Shown here: one piece after another, positions 38,411 through 46,311 of the stretch
How the letters are laid out: each line of letters starts with the position of its first letter
Position numbering within the stretch: position 1 is the stretch's first letter
NCBI GenBank assembly: GCA_902500825.1
Contig: CABVRX010000005.1
Location: 1 to 64,000 of the forward strand
Length of the DNA stretch: 64,000 nucleotides
Origin: an uncultured Nitrospira sp.
GTDB taxonomy: Bacteria; Nitrospirota; Nitrospiria; Nitrospirales; Nitrospiraceae
Reading direction: 5' to 3'
Translations under genes and position numbers: made by a program
Notes under the pieces: model-generated
What the model saw: only the letters and a program-made list of their open reading frames with translations
Databases searched by the model: none
What the model was told of the DNA's origin: nothing

Positions 38411-38657
38411 CATCGTCATTAAACGATCTGCCGAGAAGGAACTGAAGGCAGTACCTTCAAGCGACCTCAAGCGGGTCGTCGAGCGCGTTCGAGGATTGGC
38501 CCAACAACCTCGACCGTCAGGATGCGAAAAGCTTTCAGGCGAATCTGAACATTATCGCGTTCGGCAGGGTGACTATCGCATTGTCTACGGTATTGACGAT
38601 GCCGACCGTCTCGTTGAGGTCGTAAAGATCGGGCATCGACGTGAGGTCTATCGCTAA
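38397..38657 (+). CDS. RelE/ParE-family toxin
   Basis: The 86-residue protein has the RelE/ParE pattern YNIVIKRSAEKELKAVP, KLSGESEHYRVRQGDYRIVYG and VVKIGHRREVYR. It is likely a ribosome-dependent mRNA interferase. The conserved basic residues lie in the YRVRxGDYR core. It is translationally coupled to the antitoxin. Confidence 0.88.
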   Translation: MEPYNIVIKRSAEKELKAVPSSDLKRVVERVRGLAQQPRPSGCEKLSGESEHYRVRQGDYRIVYGIDDADRLVEVVKIGHRREVYR

Positions 38658-38676
38658 ACGAGCCCTGTTGTCCAGC

Positions 38677-39429
38677 TTAGCCCGCGTAATCGAACGAGAG
38701 GTCGCGGGTTTGGACGAGACGAATATTTTGAAGAGTTCCGCCTGAAAGATGGCCGGCGAGACGATCCCAGATGGTCTTGGCCAGCGCTTCTCCCCTCACC
38801 CTATCGAAGCCAAGCACCTGCCTTAGATCCTGCCGATCGAATGGCGTGATGATCCGGTCCTGCACCAGTCGATCCAACGCCCCGATGTCGGTCACCATGC
38901 CTGTCATCGGATCGATCGTTCCGTACACCGTCACATAGCAGTCCCAGTCTCGACCTTGATGGTTCTCTTGGATCGCATTGAACGAATACCGCTTGGCAAC
39001 TGCGGCCATATCTGGCCCGTCGGTTGCGGTGACCTCGGCATAGAGATCTTCATCCTCACAGAGCCGGAGTGTGTGGAGCGTCCCGATATCCCGTTGAGCA
39101 GCCATCTTCGTCCACAACACGTGCGCGAAATTTTCGGAGGTCGGAATCCGATCTTTGAAATAGGGCATGTCGAGGTTCAGGTTCTTGTGATCGAATTCTT
39201 CGATCACATCGAGGAGCACCCGCTTGAGATCGAACAGATTGACGACCATGCCGGTTCTGGGGTCTATGTCACCGGAAACGGTGAGTTCAAGCAGGTAATT
39301 ATGTCCGTGCGCGGGTGGGTTGTAGCAGCGTCCAAATACCGCGCGATTCTTCGCCTCATCCCACTCCGGCCGTATATAGCGATGCGCAGCGGCGAACTCG
39401 ATACGTTTATTCAACAAAACAGGGGGCAT
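38677..39429 (-). CDS. Double PTPS-domain protein, QueD-like
   Basis: The 250-residue protein is twice the length of a QueD/PTPS subunit (about 120). The N-terminal domain keeps the zinc histidines His16 (AAAHRY) and His41, His43 (AHGHNY) and the catalytic Cys35 (RCYNPP). The second domain (from about residue 145; DWDCYVTVYGTIDPMTGMV, PFDRQDL) keeps the fold pattern but not the zinc histidines. It would make a 6-carboxy- or 6-pyruvoyl-tetrahydropterin product if active. It follows DUF3501 by 18 bp. Function could be structural or pterin-related. Confidence 0.8.
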   Translation of the reverse strand: MPPVLLNKRIEFAAAHRYIRPEWDEAKNRAVFGRCYNPPAHGHNYLLELTVSGDIDPRTGMVVNLFDLKRVLLDVIEEFDHKNLNLDMPYFKDRIPTSENFAHVLWTKMAAQRDIGTLHTLRLCEDEDLYAEVTATDGPDMAAVAKRYSFNAIQENHQGRDWDCYVTVYGTIDPMTGMVTDIGALDRLVQDRIITPFDRQDLRQVLGFDRVRGEALAKTIWDRLAGHLSGGTLQNIRLVQTRDLSFDYAG

Positions 39430-39447
39430 GGTTCTCCAGGATTGAGC

Positions 39448-40044
39448 TCAGGTGTTGTGTGAGCCGTTGAGATCGGCGAGCCACTCTTCCCGCATGCTGC
39501 CGGGGACAGGAACCTCCTGGCGATACCCACCGTGGTTCACTCGAATCGTCACCGGTCGAGTGAGGTCCGCAATGGCTCGTTTCATCGAGGCAGTCGGGCG
39601 AAATCTGACGAAATGGACCGCGCTGATTTTCGTCTCATGACTGTGGCCGCCTTCGAACTCGCCGAAGGCTTCTTCTCCGTCGGCGGCGACCGCCACTTTC
39701 TCCCCATGATCCAATCCGATGAACTGATCGAGCTTCTCCTTCATCATCGCCTCATCCGTGATCTCGATCAAGAGGGTGGCGCTCAACTCATTCGGCAGCG
39801 GCAGCAGGGCATTGTACACGTCCAGCTCATCCTGGACCTTGACCGGATCGACGATTCGCTCGGCGCGGATCATTTCCTGAATCTGGAACCGCAGCGTTTC
39901 ACGGTTTTCGAACACCATGGTGATAAACGGACCGACGGAAATACGCCGCCGCTGCTTGAGCGCGATGATCTTCGCGCGAAACGACTCACGCTGCCGTTCA
40001 TACTCTTCATAGGAACAGAGATCGTTTGCCGTGATGACCTTCAC
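39448..40044 (-). CDS. DUF3501-family protein
   Basis: The 198-residue protein matches DUF3501: YERQRESFRAKIIALKQRRR, FENRETLRFQIQEMIRAER and NELSATLLIEITDE. These proteins are almost always found beside a rubrerythrin and a CCG-domain Fe-S protein, as here. Role unknown; oxygen or peroxide defence is inferred from partners. It is 57 bp after the Fe-S gene. Confidence 0.88.
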   Translation of the reverse strand: MKVITANDLCSYEEYERQRESFRAKIIALKQRRRISVGPFITMVFENRETLRFQIQEMIRAERIVDPVKVQDELDVYNALLPLPNELSATLLIEITDEAMMKEKLDQFIGLDHGEKVAVAADGEEAFGEFEGGHSHETKISAVHFVRFRPTASMKRAIADLTRPVTIRVNHGGYRQEVPVPGSMREEWLADLNGSHNT

Positions 40045-40101
40045 CGATTGCCCCCCAATGTCTCATTCGTCATACATCATCGCTTCCGTCTTTTACGCTG
40101 T

Positions 40102-41379
40102 CTAGCCCTTATCCAACCCATAGGCGTCACGGACGATCTGAATCGGATGCAGAACGGCCTTTCCTCCCGCATGAGCCGATGCACCGGCCTGGTCCAGCTG
40201 CAAACCAGCCAACGGACAGTCCGACGCGATAAAGTCAGCCGGCGTTTGCTCGATGACACGCACGGCCTTCCCGGCAATCGTCATTGAAAGCTGAAAAAAC
40301 TCCGTTTTGGCGGACCACGCGCCGTCGTGCCCCGAACAGTGCTCGATCACCTCGACTTGAGCCCCCGCACATTCCATCAGTTCCTTGGACTTGAATCCGA
40401 TATTCTGGTCCCTGAGATGACAAGGAATCTGATAGGCGACGCGCCCGGGCTTCACCGGAAAATCAGTCGCCAGATGGCCGGTTTTTTTCATCGCCATCAG
40501 ATATTCGCAGACATCGAAGGTTCGCTCCGCCACCCGCTTGGTCTTCTCATCGCGATGGAGGTCCGGATATTCGCGTTTCAACATGAGACTGCAGCTGGCG
40601 GTGGGAACCACTACATCGTATCCATCGACGACCAAGGGATACAATGACGCCACGTTGCTTCGAGCTGCCTCTTGAATCGCCTGAGTATCCCCAATATCGA
40701 AACTCGGCATCCCGCAGCAGCGTTGCTCCGGCACCACCACCTGAACCCCGTTCTTTTCCAAGACTTGCACCGTCGCCTTGCCGACGTCGGTCGCCTGAAA
40801 ATTCACGAGACAACTGGCAAACAGCGCGACCTTGCGGACGGGCGGATTGGCTGGGGCCGTCCTGGTTCGACGCCCAAACCAGCGAGAAAATGTCTCCGTC
40901 GTAAACCGCAGGACTCGGCGGTCCCGGTGAATCCCCATGACTCGTTCCAGGAGATTGCGCACAAATCGGTTCTTCAGCAAGCCATTGGTGATCGCGGCGG
41001 TTGCACTGCCGAGTCTTCCGATCGCATCCGTCATGATCAAGAGGCGATCCCGCAACCGAACGCCACGCTCCACCGCAAGACGCTTCTTCCACGCGACCAT
41101 CAAATGCGGGAAGTCGATTTCGTAGTGATGCGGCGGCGTATAGGGACAATGGTTGAAACAGAGCTTGCAGTAGTAGCATTCATCGACGACTTGATGGTGA
41201 TCGGCCGGCGTCAGTTTGGCCACGTCACCTTCATGCACATCGATCCGATCCAAGAGCGTGTTGAACGATGGACAGAGATTGAAGCAGCGCCGGCACCCGT
41301 CACAGATCTCGTAGATCCGCAAGGTTTCCTTCTCCAACTGCTTGGAATCGATCGGTGTGATGAGGCTGAGACCTTTCAT
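40102..41379 (-). CDS. GlpC/HdrD-like Fe-S oxidoreductase with CCG domains
   Basis: The 425-residue protein has two N-terminal [4Fe-4S] motifs, CDGCRRCFNLC (about residues 26-36) and CYYCKLCFNHC (about 73-83), and two C-terminal CCG-type regions, EQRCCGMPSFDIG and CSGHDGAW. It resembles GlpC and HdrD, which pass electrons to quinones or thiol partners. Here it is in an operon with rubrerythrin and DUF3501 and would route electrons to the rubrerythrin. No membrane helix is evident. The annotated start is ATG 41379. Confidence 0.88.
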   Translation of the reverse strand: MKGLSLITPIDSKQLEKETLRIYEICDGCRRCFNLCPSFNTLLDRIDVHEGDVAKLTPADHHQVVDECYYCKLCFNHCPYTPPHHYEIDFPHLMVAWKKRLAVERGVRLRDRLLIMTDAIGRLGSATAAITNGLLKNRFVRNLLERVMGIHRDRRVLRFTTETFSRWFGRRTRTAPANPPVRKVALFASCLVNFQATDVGKATVQVLEKNGVQVVVPEQRCCGMPSFDIGDTQAIQEAARSNVASLYPLVVDGYDVVVPTASCSLMLKREYPDLHRDEKTKRVAERTFDVCEYLMAMKKTGHLATDFPVKPGRVAYQIPCHLRDQNIGFKSKELMECAGAQVEVIEHCSGHDGAWSAKTEFFQLSMTIAGKAVRVIEQTPADFIASDCPLAGLQLDQAGASAHAGGKAVLHPIQIVRDAYGLDKG

Positions 41380-41468
41380 CCATGTCTCCGAAAACGACCA
41401 GCGGCCAGCCTTCGCCGACGGACTCCCGCCACGAAAACTGACCGCTGCACGTGAGCTGATAGAGACTA

Positions 41469-41894
41469 TTAGCTCTTTAGGCTATCCAGTCCCTTCTGAA
41501 ACCGATTGGCATGGGACCGTTCGGCTTTCGCCAAGGTCTCAAACCACTCGCCCAACTCTGGAAACCCTTCGTCCCGCGCAGTCTTCGCCATCCCGGGATA
41601 CATCTGAGTATACTCGTACGTCTCACCCTCGATGGCGGATTTGAGATTGGCGTCGGTGTTCCCCATCGGCACGCCTGTTGCCGGATCTCCCACTTCTTTC
41701 AAAAAATCCAGGTGACCGAAGGCATGCCCCGTTTCAGCCTCCGAGGTGTCCCGGAAGAGCCCGCCGACGTCCGGGTAGCCTTCAATATCGGCCCGCCGTG
41801 CGAAATACAGATACCGGCGATTGGCCTGCGATTCGCCTGCAAACGCATGTTTGAGGTTGTCGTGACTCTTGGTCCCTTTTAAGCTCTTTCCCAT
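41469..41894 (-). CDS. Rubrerythrin, diiron domain only
   Basis: The 141-residue protein has the four-helix diiron domain: [18 protein letters not shown] (Glu21), TSEAETGHA with Glu54 and His57, [14 protein letters not shown] and [11 protein letters not shown]. It lacks the C-terminal rubredoxin-like CxxC domain, so it must get electrons from another protein, probably the neighbouring Fe-S protein. It reduces peroxide. It is the first gene of this minus-strand operon. AGGAGGATGAC precedes the ATG. Confidence 0.93.
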   Translation of the reverse strand: MGKSLKGTKSHDNLKHAFAGESQANRRYLYFARRADIEGYPDVGGLFRDTSEAETGHAFGHLDFLKEVGDPATGVPMGNTDANLKSAIEGETYEYTQMYPGMAKTARDEGFPELGEWFETLAKAERSHANRFQKGLDSLKS

Positions 41895-42143
41895 GTCATC
41901 CTCCTCCTTAATCGAAGGCCCACCCTTAATCCCATCTAAATTCTAGGGTATGAAAACCCGGGCACTAAGATAGCTCAGCCATTGTGAGAGGTTCAAGAGG
42001 CTCCGCAACCTCCGGTTTCCCGTTGCCGTTATCGGATTCGTCATCGAGAATGCCGCCGATCGTGCTACTGTTTGCACGGCTGAGTCTATGCTAGACTCCC
42101 ACCGTATCATTGTGTATAAGCACTCTTCTCCACGAGGCCCCCT

Positions 42144-42632
42144 GTGACGATCTCCATGCGCCACCTTTACCGAACGACAGGTATCATTGTGTTGTTCGTC
42201 TTTCTTCTATCCGGTTGTGCACCAGACCAGTATCAGCGGCGAGCGGATGTCATGAAGGACCACGTCGAGAACTTCTATACGCACCTCAAGGCCAATAGAG
42301 TAGGGGCCGCGGTTCACGAAAACGAACAAATCGAAGCCATGGCCGACCAGATGGCGGACACCGTCAGGAAGCAGGGGCAATTGCAGGGAACGTCGCAGGT
42401 CGGACGGGAGTTCGCGCTGATGAAAACGGCTCGAGAAACCGCAGCCCAGAACTGGATTGCGCTGGGACAATATTTCGCGATCAAGCAACAGCCGGAGAGG
42501 GCCCGTGCAACCTATCAACGTGTGGTCGATACCTATACGGAACCGACGGAACACCTCTACCGAGAACAAGCCGTTCGAGCGTTGAACGACTTGCCGATCG
42601 TGTCGGATCCCTCTCCCGACTCACCTCACTGA
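42144..42632 (+). CDS. Lipoprotein of unknown function
   Basis: The 162-residue protein has a lipobox LLSGC (about residue 25) after a hydrophobic segment. The rest is helical, TPR-like in its last part (IALGQYFAIKQQPERARATYQRVVDTY). It is probably an outer-membrane or periplasmic lipoprotein. The frame opens at GTG 42144, with GAGG upstream; ATG at 42156 is an alternative. It is followed by another lipoprotein gene. Confidence 0.75.
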   Translation: MTISMRHLYRTTGIIVLFVFLLSGCAPDQYQRRADVMKDHVENFYTHLKANRVGAAVHENEQIEAMADQMADTVRKQGQLQGTSQVGREFALMKTARETAAQNWIALGQYFAIKQQPERARATYQRVVDTYTEPTEHLYREQAVRALNDLPIVSDPSPDSPH

Positions 42633-42688
42633 TTGCAGTTCAGAACACTGTGGCAAAAGGATTCGTACGCCCGACCTTCTGATTGTCG

Positions 42689-43258
42689 ATGACCCACTCC
42701 ATGGCGGTCAAATTGCTCCTGCTTGGCTTCTGTGTGACATGGGTGGGCTGTGTCCATCGAATTCAGGTGACGCCTCTCTCCGCAAGCGCGTCGTCCATCA
42801 CCATCCCTCACACCCTTCAGGCCGTGATCAGCCCGATTTCAATGGAAGGCCCGGACCATCGGCCAGGCATCGTCTTGCTGGAATGGTCGCATCTCGACCT
42901 GAAACAGGCGATCTTTCAATACCTGCAACAACATGACACCTTCGCTTCTGTCTCGTATGATCCAGGCGACCTGGCGCTTCATGTGGCCACGAAACTGAAG
43001 CTGGTCTCTCGCAGCGGTCTCTATCATTACCGAATCGAGTTGCAAGCGGAGATGAGGGAAGGCGTCCGGCTTATCAAGTCGTATCGCGCCGAATACACCG
43101 CAGTGGGATCATCAGTACGGTGGGTGACCGCTTCCGACCGTGACCCTATCGCAACCGCATTACAGGCAGCGTTGGAAGACCTCATGAGGCAAGTTGAAGC
43201 GGACCGACCGATCTACATCAGCCGAACGGCGTACCCGTCACAGAAGGCCGCCCAATGA
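42689..43258 (+). CDS. Lipoprotein of unknown function
   Basis: The 189-residue protein has a signal segment MAVKLLLLGFCVTW then a lipobox-type VGC. The mature domain has strands such as ALHVATKLKLVSR and HYRIELQAEMREG, and a late helix ATALQAALEDLMRQ. It resembles small periplasmic subunits of unknown assemblies but no family is recognised. I chose ATG 42689 over an upstream TTG. It is 57 bp after the previous lipoprotein. Confidence 0.72.
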   Translation: MTHSMAVKLLLLGFCVTWVGCVHRIQVTPLSASASSITIPHTLQAVISPISMEGPDHRPGIVLLEWSHLDLKQAIFQYLQQHDTFASVSYDPGDLALHVATKLKLVSRSGLYHYRIELQAEMREGVRLIKSYRAEYTAVGSSVRWVTASDRDPIATALQAALEDLMRQVEADRPIYISRTAYPSQKAAQ

Positions 43259-43265
43259 TACGCCG

Positions 43266-43952
43266 TCAGCCGGTCGTTACGCCTTGGGCGTGGGGCATGC
43301 TCGCAGCGTTGTGAGAGTCGGCATCATTGCTCCGATCATCTGCCGGAGCTTCCACATACTCCGGGCAATCAAGACGAAACGCCTGATCTCCGAACGCAGT
43401 ATTGTAGAAGGTACAGTAATGCGGTTGATCCGATCCCGCATAGGCATGCTGACGGAAATGCTCGCAGGAGACGCACATGCGGGCGACAGGGATTTCTCCC
43501 TGCAATTGAAGCGCGCGAATCAGTTTCACGAGCGCGGTCAGAAGGGCGATCTGTTCTTGCGTCGATAAATTCTCGGTCGCAGACGCGAGGATTTCCGGCC
43601 ATCGGTTTTCCACGTGACCTGCCTTGGCTCCAAGCGAGGTGAGATGAACGGTCACGACACGGTTGTCGATTTCCCGACGGCGCCGGCGGACCAAGCGCTT
43701 CTGCTCAAGCGTTCGGATGACTTCAGAAGCGGTGGGGAGCTTCACGGAGAGTTCTCGGGCAATCGTCGAGACGGTCGCCGAATGATTCGGGCGAGCGCGG
43801 AGAAACGTCAGTACTTGGATTTGCAAGGGGCCGATCCCTTGCCGTCCCTTTCGCCTCCAGGCTCGGCTTTTCATCGCCAGGCCTATTTTTGAAAGCCCCG
43901 TCACCAAACGATCAGGGAGCGAGTCCTGGTCGATCTTCGTTACTGCATTCAT
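43266..43952 (-). CDS. MarR-family regulator with C-terminal four-cysteine domain
   Basis: The 228-residue protein has a winged helix (GPLQIQVLTFLRAR, STIARELSVKLPTASEVIRTL, then the wing RRRRREIDNRVVTV) and a C-terminal domain with Cys160, Cys163, Cys180 and Cys196 (CVSCEHF, HYCTFYN, LDCPEY). The four cysteines suit a zinc site or an Fe-S cluster. MarR proteins are usually shorter, about 150 residues. AGGAGG lies right before the ATG and is inside a 10-base hairpin stem. It is convergent with the lipoprotein genes. Targets are unknown. Confidence 0.85.
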   Translation of the reverse strand: MNAVTKIDQDSLPDRLVTGLSKIGLAMKSRAWRRKGRQGIGPLQIQVLTFLRARPNHSATVSTIARELSVKLPTASEVIRTLEQKRLVRRRRREIDNRVVTVHLTSLGAKAGHVENRWPEILASATENLSTQEQIALLTALVKLIRALQLQGEIPVARMCVSCEHFRQHAYAGSDQPHYCTFYNTAFGDQAFRLDCPEYVEAPADDRSNDADSHNAASMPHAQGVTTG

Positions 43953-43953
43953 G

Positions 43954-43992
43954 TAACCCTCCTACCGAATAAATAGGGAGAAAGGAGGGTTA
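43954..43992 (-). promoter_or_regulatory. Hairpin over the MarR ribosome binding site
   Basis: On the minus strand TAACCCTCCT (43992-43983) pairs perfectly with AGGAGGGTTA (43963-43954), with a 19-base loop. The second arm contains the Shine-Dalgarno sequence AGGAGG and ends one base before the ATG. As RNA it would hide the ribosome binding site; as DNA it is a dyad that the MarR protein itself could bind. Confidence 0.75.
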
Positions 43993-44062
43993 GTCTATTG
44001 CGCCTTACTCTTTACCGTCAAGCCGGTTCCGCACGCTATGAGCCATCCCCTACTTTAGATGT

Positions 44063-44920
44063 TCAGCGGACTACGAGCACTCCACAGTGAGCATGTTGCA
44101 CCACACGAGTGGAAACGCTGCCGAGTAGGACACGGCGGATCGCGCCCAACCCTTTGGCTCCGGTCACGATCAGGTCGGTCTTCTCCTGTTTGGCCACCGT
44201 CAAAATCTCGTCAGCCGGTTTGCCAAGCCTCAAGGCTTCACGTATCTGGAAGCCTGATTTCACAAGTTTAGCACCATAGCGCTGTATCAGCGCTTTCCCG
44301 GCCTCCTTGACCTCCGGATACTTGAAATAGGGCACCGCATGCGTCACCGTCACCATGACTGGTTCGCGATCCGGACCATCGGGAGTCGGATTGACATAGC
44401 GCGCCAGGAACTTGACCGCTTTATCCGACGCTGCTGACCCATCGATCCCCAACACCACACGCCTGACGGGCCGAGGACCCTCTTTCACGATCAGTACGGA
44501 GCAGGGGGCATGGTGGAGGGCATGGTTCGAGATGCTGCCCAACATGAATCGATCCAAAGCATCCAACCCGCGAGACCCGATCGACAGGAGTCCTACACTG
44601 CGCTGCGCATGCTTCATGATCGTAGCGGCCACCGCGCCTTGGTCGATCGTCACCGTTCCGCTCAAACCAAGTGTGGACAGCAAACCCTCCGATTCTTTTT
44701 TCGTGGATTTGGCCGCCGTTTCCATGCGCTTCACTTCGGACTGAATGTACCGTTCGGTCCCGACGATCACGGGTTGGATCATGAAGGGAGCCCGAACGCT
44801 CGCCACATCGACGACATGGAGAACACGGACGATCGGCTGCACAGCGAAGGGCATTTCCGCCAACCATTCAATCGCCCACCTCCCATGTTTCGATCCATCA
44901 GTTGCCGCAAGAAGCTTCAT
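44063..44920 (-). CDS. Tandem universal stress protein
   Basis: The 285-residue protein has two Usp domains: MKLLAATDGSKHGRWAIEWL and, after about residue 150, VRRVVLGIDGSAASDKAVKFL. Each ends in a G-x2-G-x9-G(S/T)-type loop (GSRGLDALDRFMLGSIS; GAKGLGAIRRVLLGSVS), so ATP binding is likely. I chose ATG 44920 because AAAGGA precedes it. It is just downstream of the PPi-phosphofructokinase gene, on the same strand. Role: stress survival, mechanism undefined. Confidence 0.92.
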   Translation of the reverse strand: MKLLAATDGSKHGRWAIEWLAEMPFAVQPIVRVLHVVDVASVRAPFMIQPVIVGTERYIQSEVKRMETAAKSTKKESEGLLSTLGLSGTVTIDQGAVAATIMKHAQRSVGLLSIGSRGLDALDRFMLGSISNHALHHAPCSVLIVKEGPRPVRRVVLGIDGSAASDKAVKFLARYVNPTPDGPDREPVMVTVTHAVPYFKYPEVKEAGKALIQRYGAKLVKSGFQIREALRLGKPADEILTVAKQEKTDLIVTGAKGLGAIRRVLLGSVSTRVVQHAHCGVLVVR

Positions 44921-44959
44921 GTGGGATATCCTTTGCTCGACGAGATGCATCCATGTTGT

Positions 44960-46207
44960 TCAGAGGACTGTGTTGAACCGTTCTCGAAACGCCTCCGGAG
45001 ACAGGCCAGCCATGACGGCATAGCGGCCCACCATGTCCGAATTATTTAGGTCGGCCTCCGTGAGGCAAATCATGTATTGCCGGGCGATCTGGTAGGACTG
45101 GGAATCGATATCCACCATTCTCACCTTGGTTCGTCCGGTGGAGGAATCCACCATCTGCTTGAACGGAATCGGGACGAACCGTCCGTTTTGAATCGAGACC
45201 ATGGCCGAGGTTCCCCCATCCAGCAAATACTGTGCGGCGCAATAGCCGAGGTCTCGCGTGTATTCGATATCGTAAGGAATCGGATCGGCACAGCGGAGCT
45301 CATACCCCACGTTCTTCGCCACCAGGCTGGTGGAAAGTCCCAACTGGCGCAGCTGTTTCGTCAATTCGCGCCGCAACACGTCGCCGATATTCACCTCATT
45401 CATCCGCAAATGACCATGTTCGTCTCGCTCAACATGCTCCAACCCGCCAAGATCGCGTGGGTCGAGAATTTCAATCAGTCCTTCGGACAGCACCGCAACC
45501 CCATAGGCCCGACCATGATCCAACCGTTTAATGATGGCCCCGATCAAAAGATCGACGACCCGTTGCAGTGTGACCGGCCGGTCGCGAAACGCCTCCGGAA
45601 TGATCGTCAGCGTCGCACCAGCCGCCTTTCCTATCCCTAACGCGAGATGGCCGGCCTTGCGTCCCATGGTCACGACCAAATACCAGTGTGTGGTGGCGCG
45701 GGCATCCACCATCAGATTTTTCACGATCTCCGTCCCGACGTGGCGAGCCGTTTGAAACCCGAACGTCGGAATACCATGAGGAAGGTCAAGATCGTTGTCG
45801 ATGGTCTTGGGAACGTGGATGACTTGAAGACGACCTCCGGCTCGTTCCTCCAGCTTCATCGCTGAAAACGCCGTATCGTCCCCGCCGATCGTCATCAATC
45901 GCGTGACACCGAGGCTCGACAGCGCAAACAACACGTTGTCGAGAGACTCCTCGCATTTGGTCGGGTTGGCACGTGAAGTGCCCAGGTAGGATCCTCCCTG
46001 AAAATGAATTCGGCTCACCTCCTCGATCGAGAGCGGCCGCACTTGCCCCGTGCTCCCATCCATGAGCCATTTGAATCCGTCGATAATCCCCAGCACGTCC
46101 GATCCTCCGAGAATACTGCGGATCGTAGCCGCGCTGATCACACTATTGATTCCGGGGGCCGGCCCGCCACCGACGAGAATCCCGACAGTCGGACGCTCGA
46201 TCGTCAT
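44960..46207 (-). CDS. 6-phosphofructokinase, PPi-dependent type
   Basis: The 415-residue protein phosphorylates fructose 6-phosphate. The GGDDT motif at 108-112 (second Asp where ATP enzymes have Gly) and PKTIDND at 133-139 (Lys where ATP enzymes have Gly) mark the pyrophosphate-using group. MGRKAGHLAL and SEGLIE are also conserved. The reaction is reversible, so it can serve glycolysis or gluconeogenesis. I chose ATG 46207 with GGGGAG 7 bases upstream; ATG 46234 is possible. The tandem Usp gene follows. Confidence 0.92.
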   Translation of the reverse strand: MTIERPTVGILVGGGPAPGINSVISAATIRSILGGSDVLGIIDGFKWLMDGSTGQVRPLSIEEVSRIHFQGGSYLGTSRANPTKCEESLDNVLFALSSLGVTRLMTIGGDDTAFSAMKLEERAGGRLQVIHVPKTIDNDLDLPHGIPTFGFQTARHVGTEIVKNLMVDARATTHWYLVVTMGRKAGHLALGIGKAAGATLTIIPEAFRDRPVTLQRVVDLLIGAIIKRLDHGRAYGVAVLSEGLIEILDPRDLGGLEHVERDEHGHLRMNEVNIGDVLRRELTKQLRQLGLSTSLVAKNVGYELRCADPIPYDIEYTRDLGYCAAQYLLDGGTSAMVSIQNGRFVPIPFKQMVDSSTGRTKVRMVDIDSQSYQIARQYMICLTEADLNNSDMVGRYAVMAGLSPEAFRERFNTVL

Positions 46208-46311
46208 CGGCTTTCTCCCCTGACTCTCTCCCATAGGCCTCCTGATTTCTTCGTCAGCTTCGGCATGGTTGTATACTCCATCTCATCGAGAGGCAAGCGG
46301 TGAGACTCGAC

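Noticed and set aside
38956-39462. Forward 168-residue frame
   Set aside because: Antisense to the double-PTPS gene, which has clear motifs.
40672-41454. Forward 260-residue frame
   Set aside because: Antisense to the Fe-S oxidoreductase, whose cysteine motifs are clear.
45077-45640. Forward 187-residue frame
   Set aside because: Antisense to PPi-phosphofructokinase.
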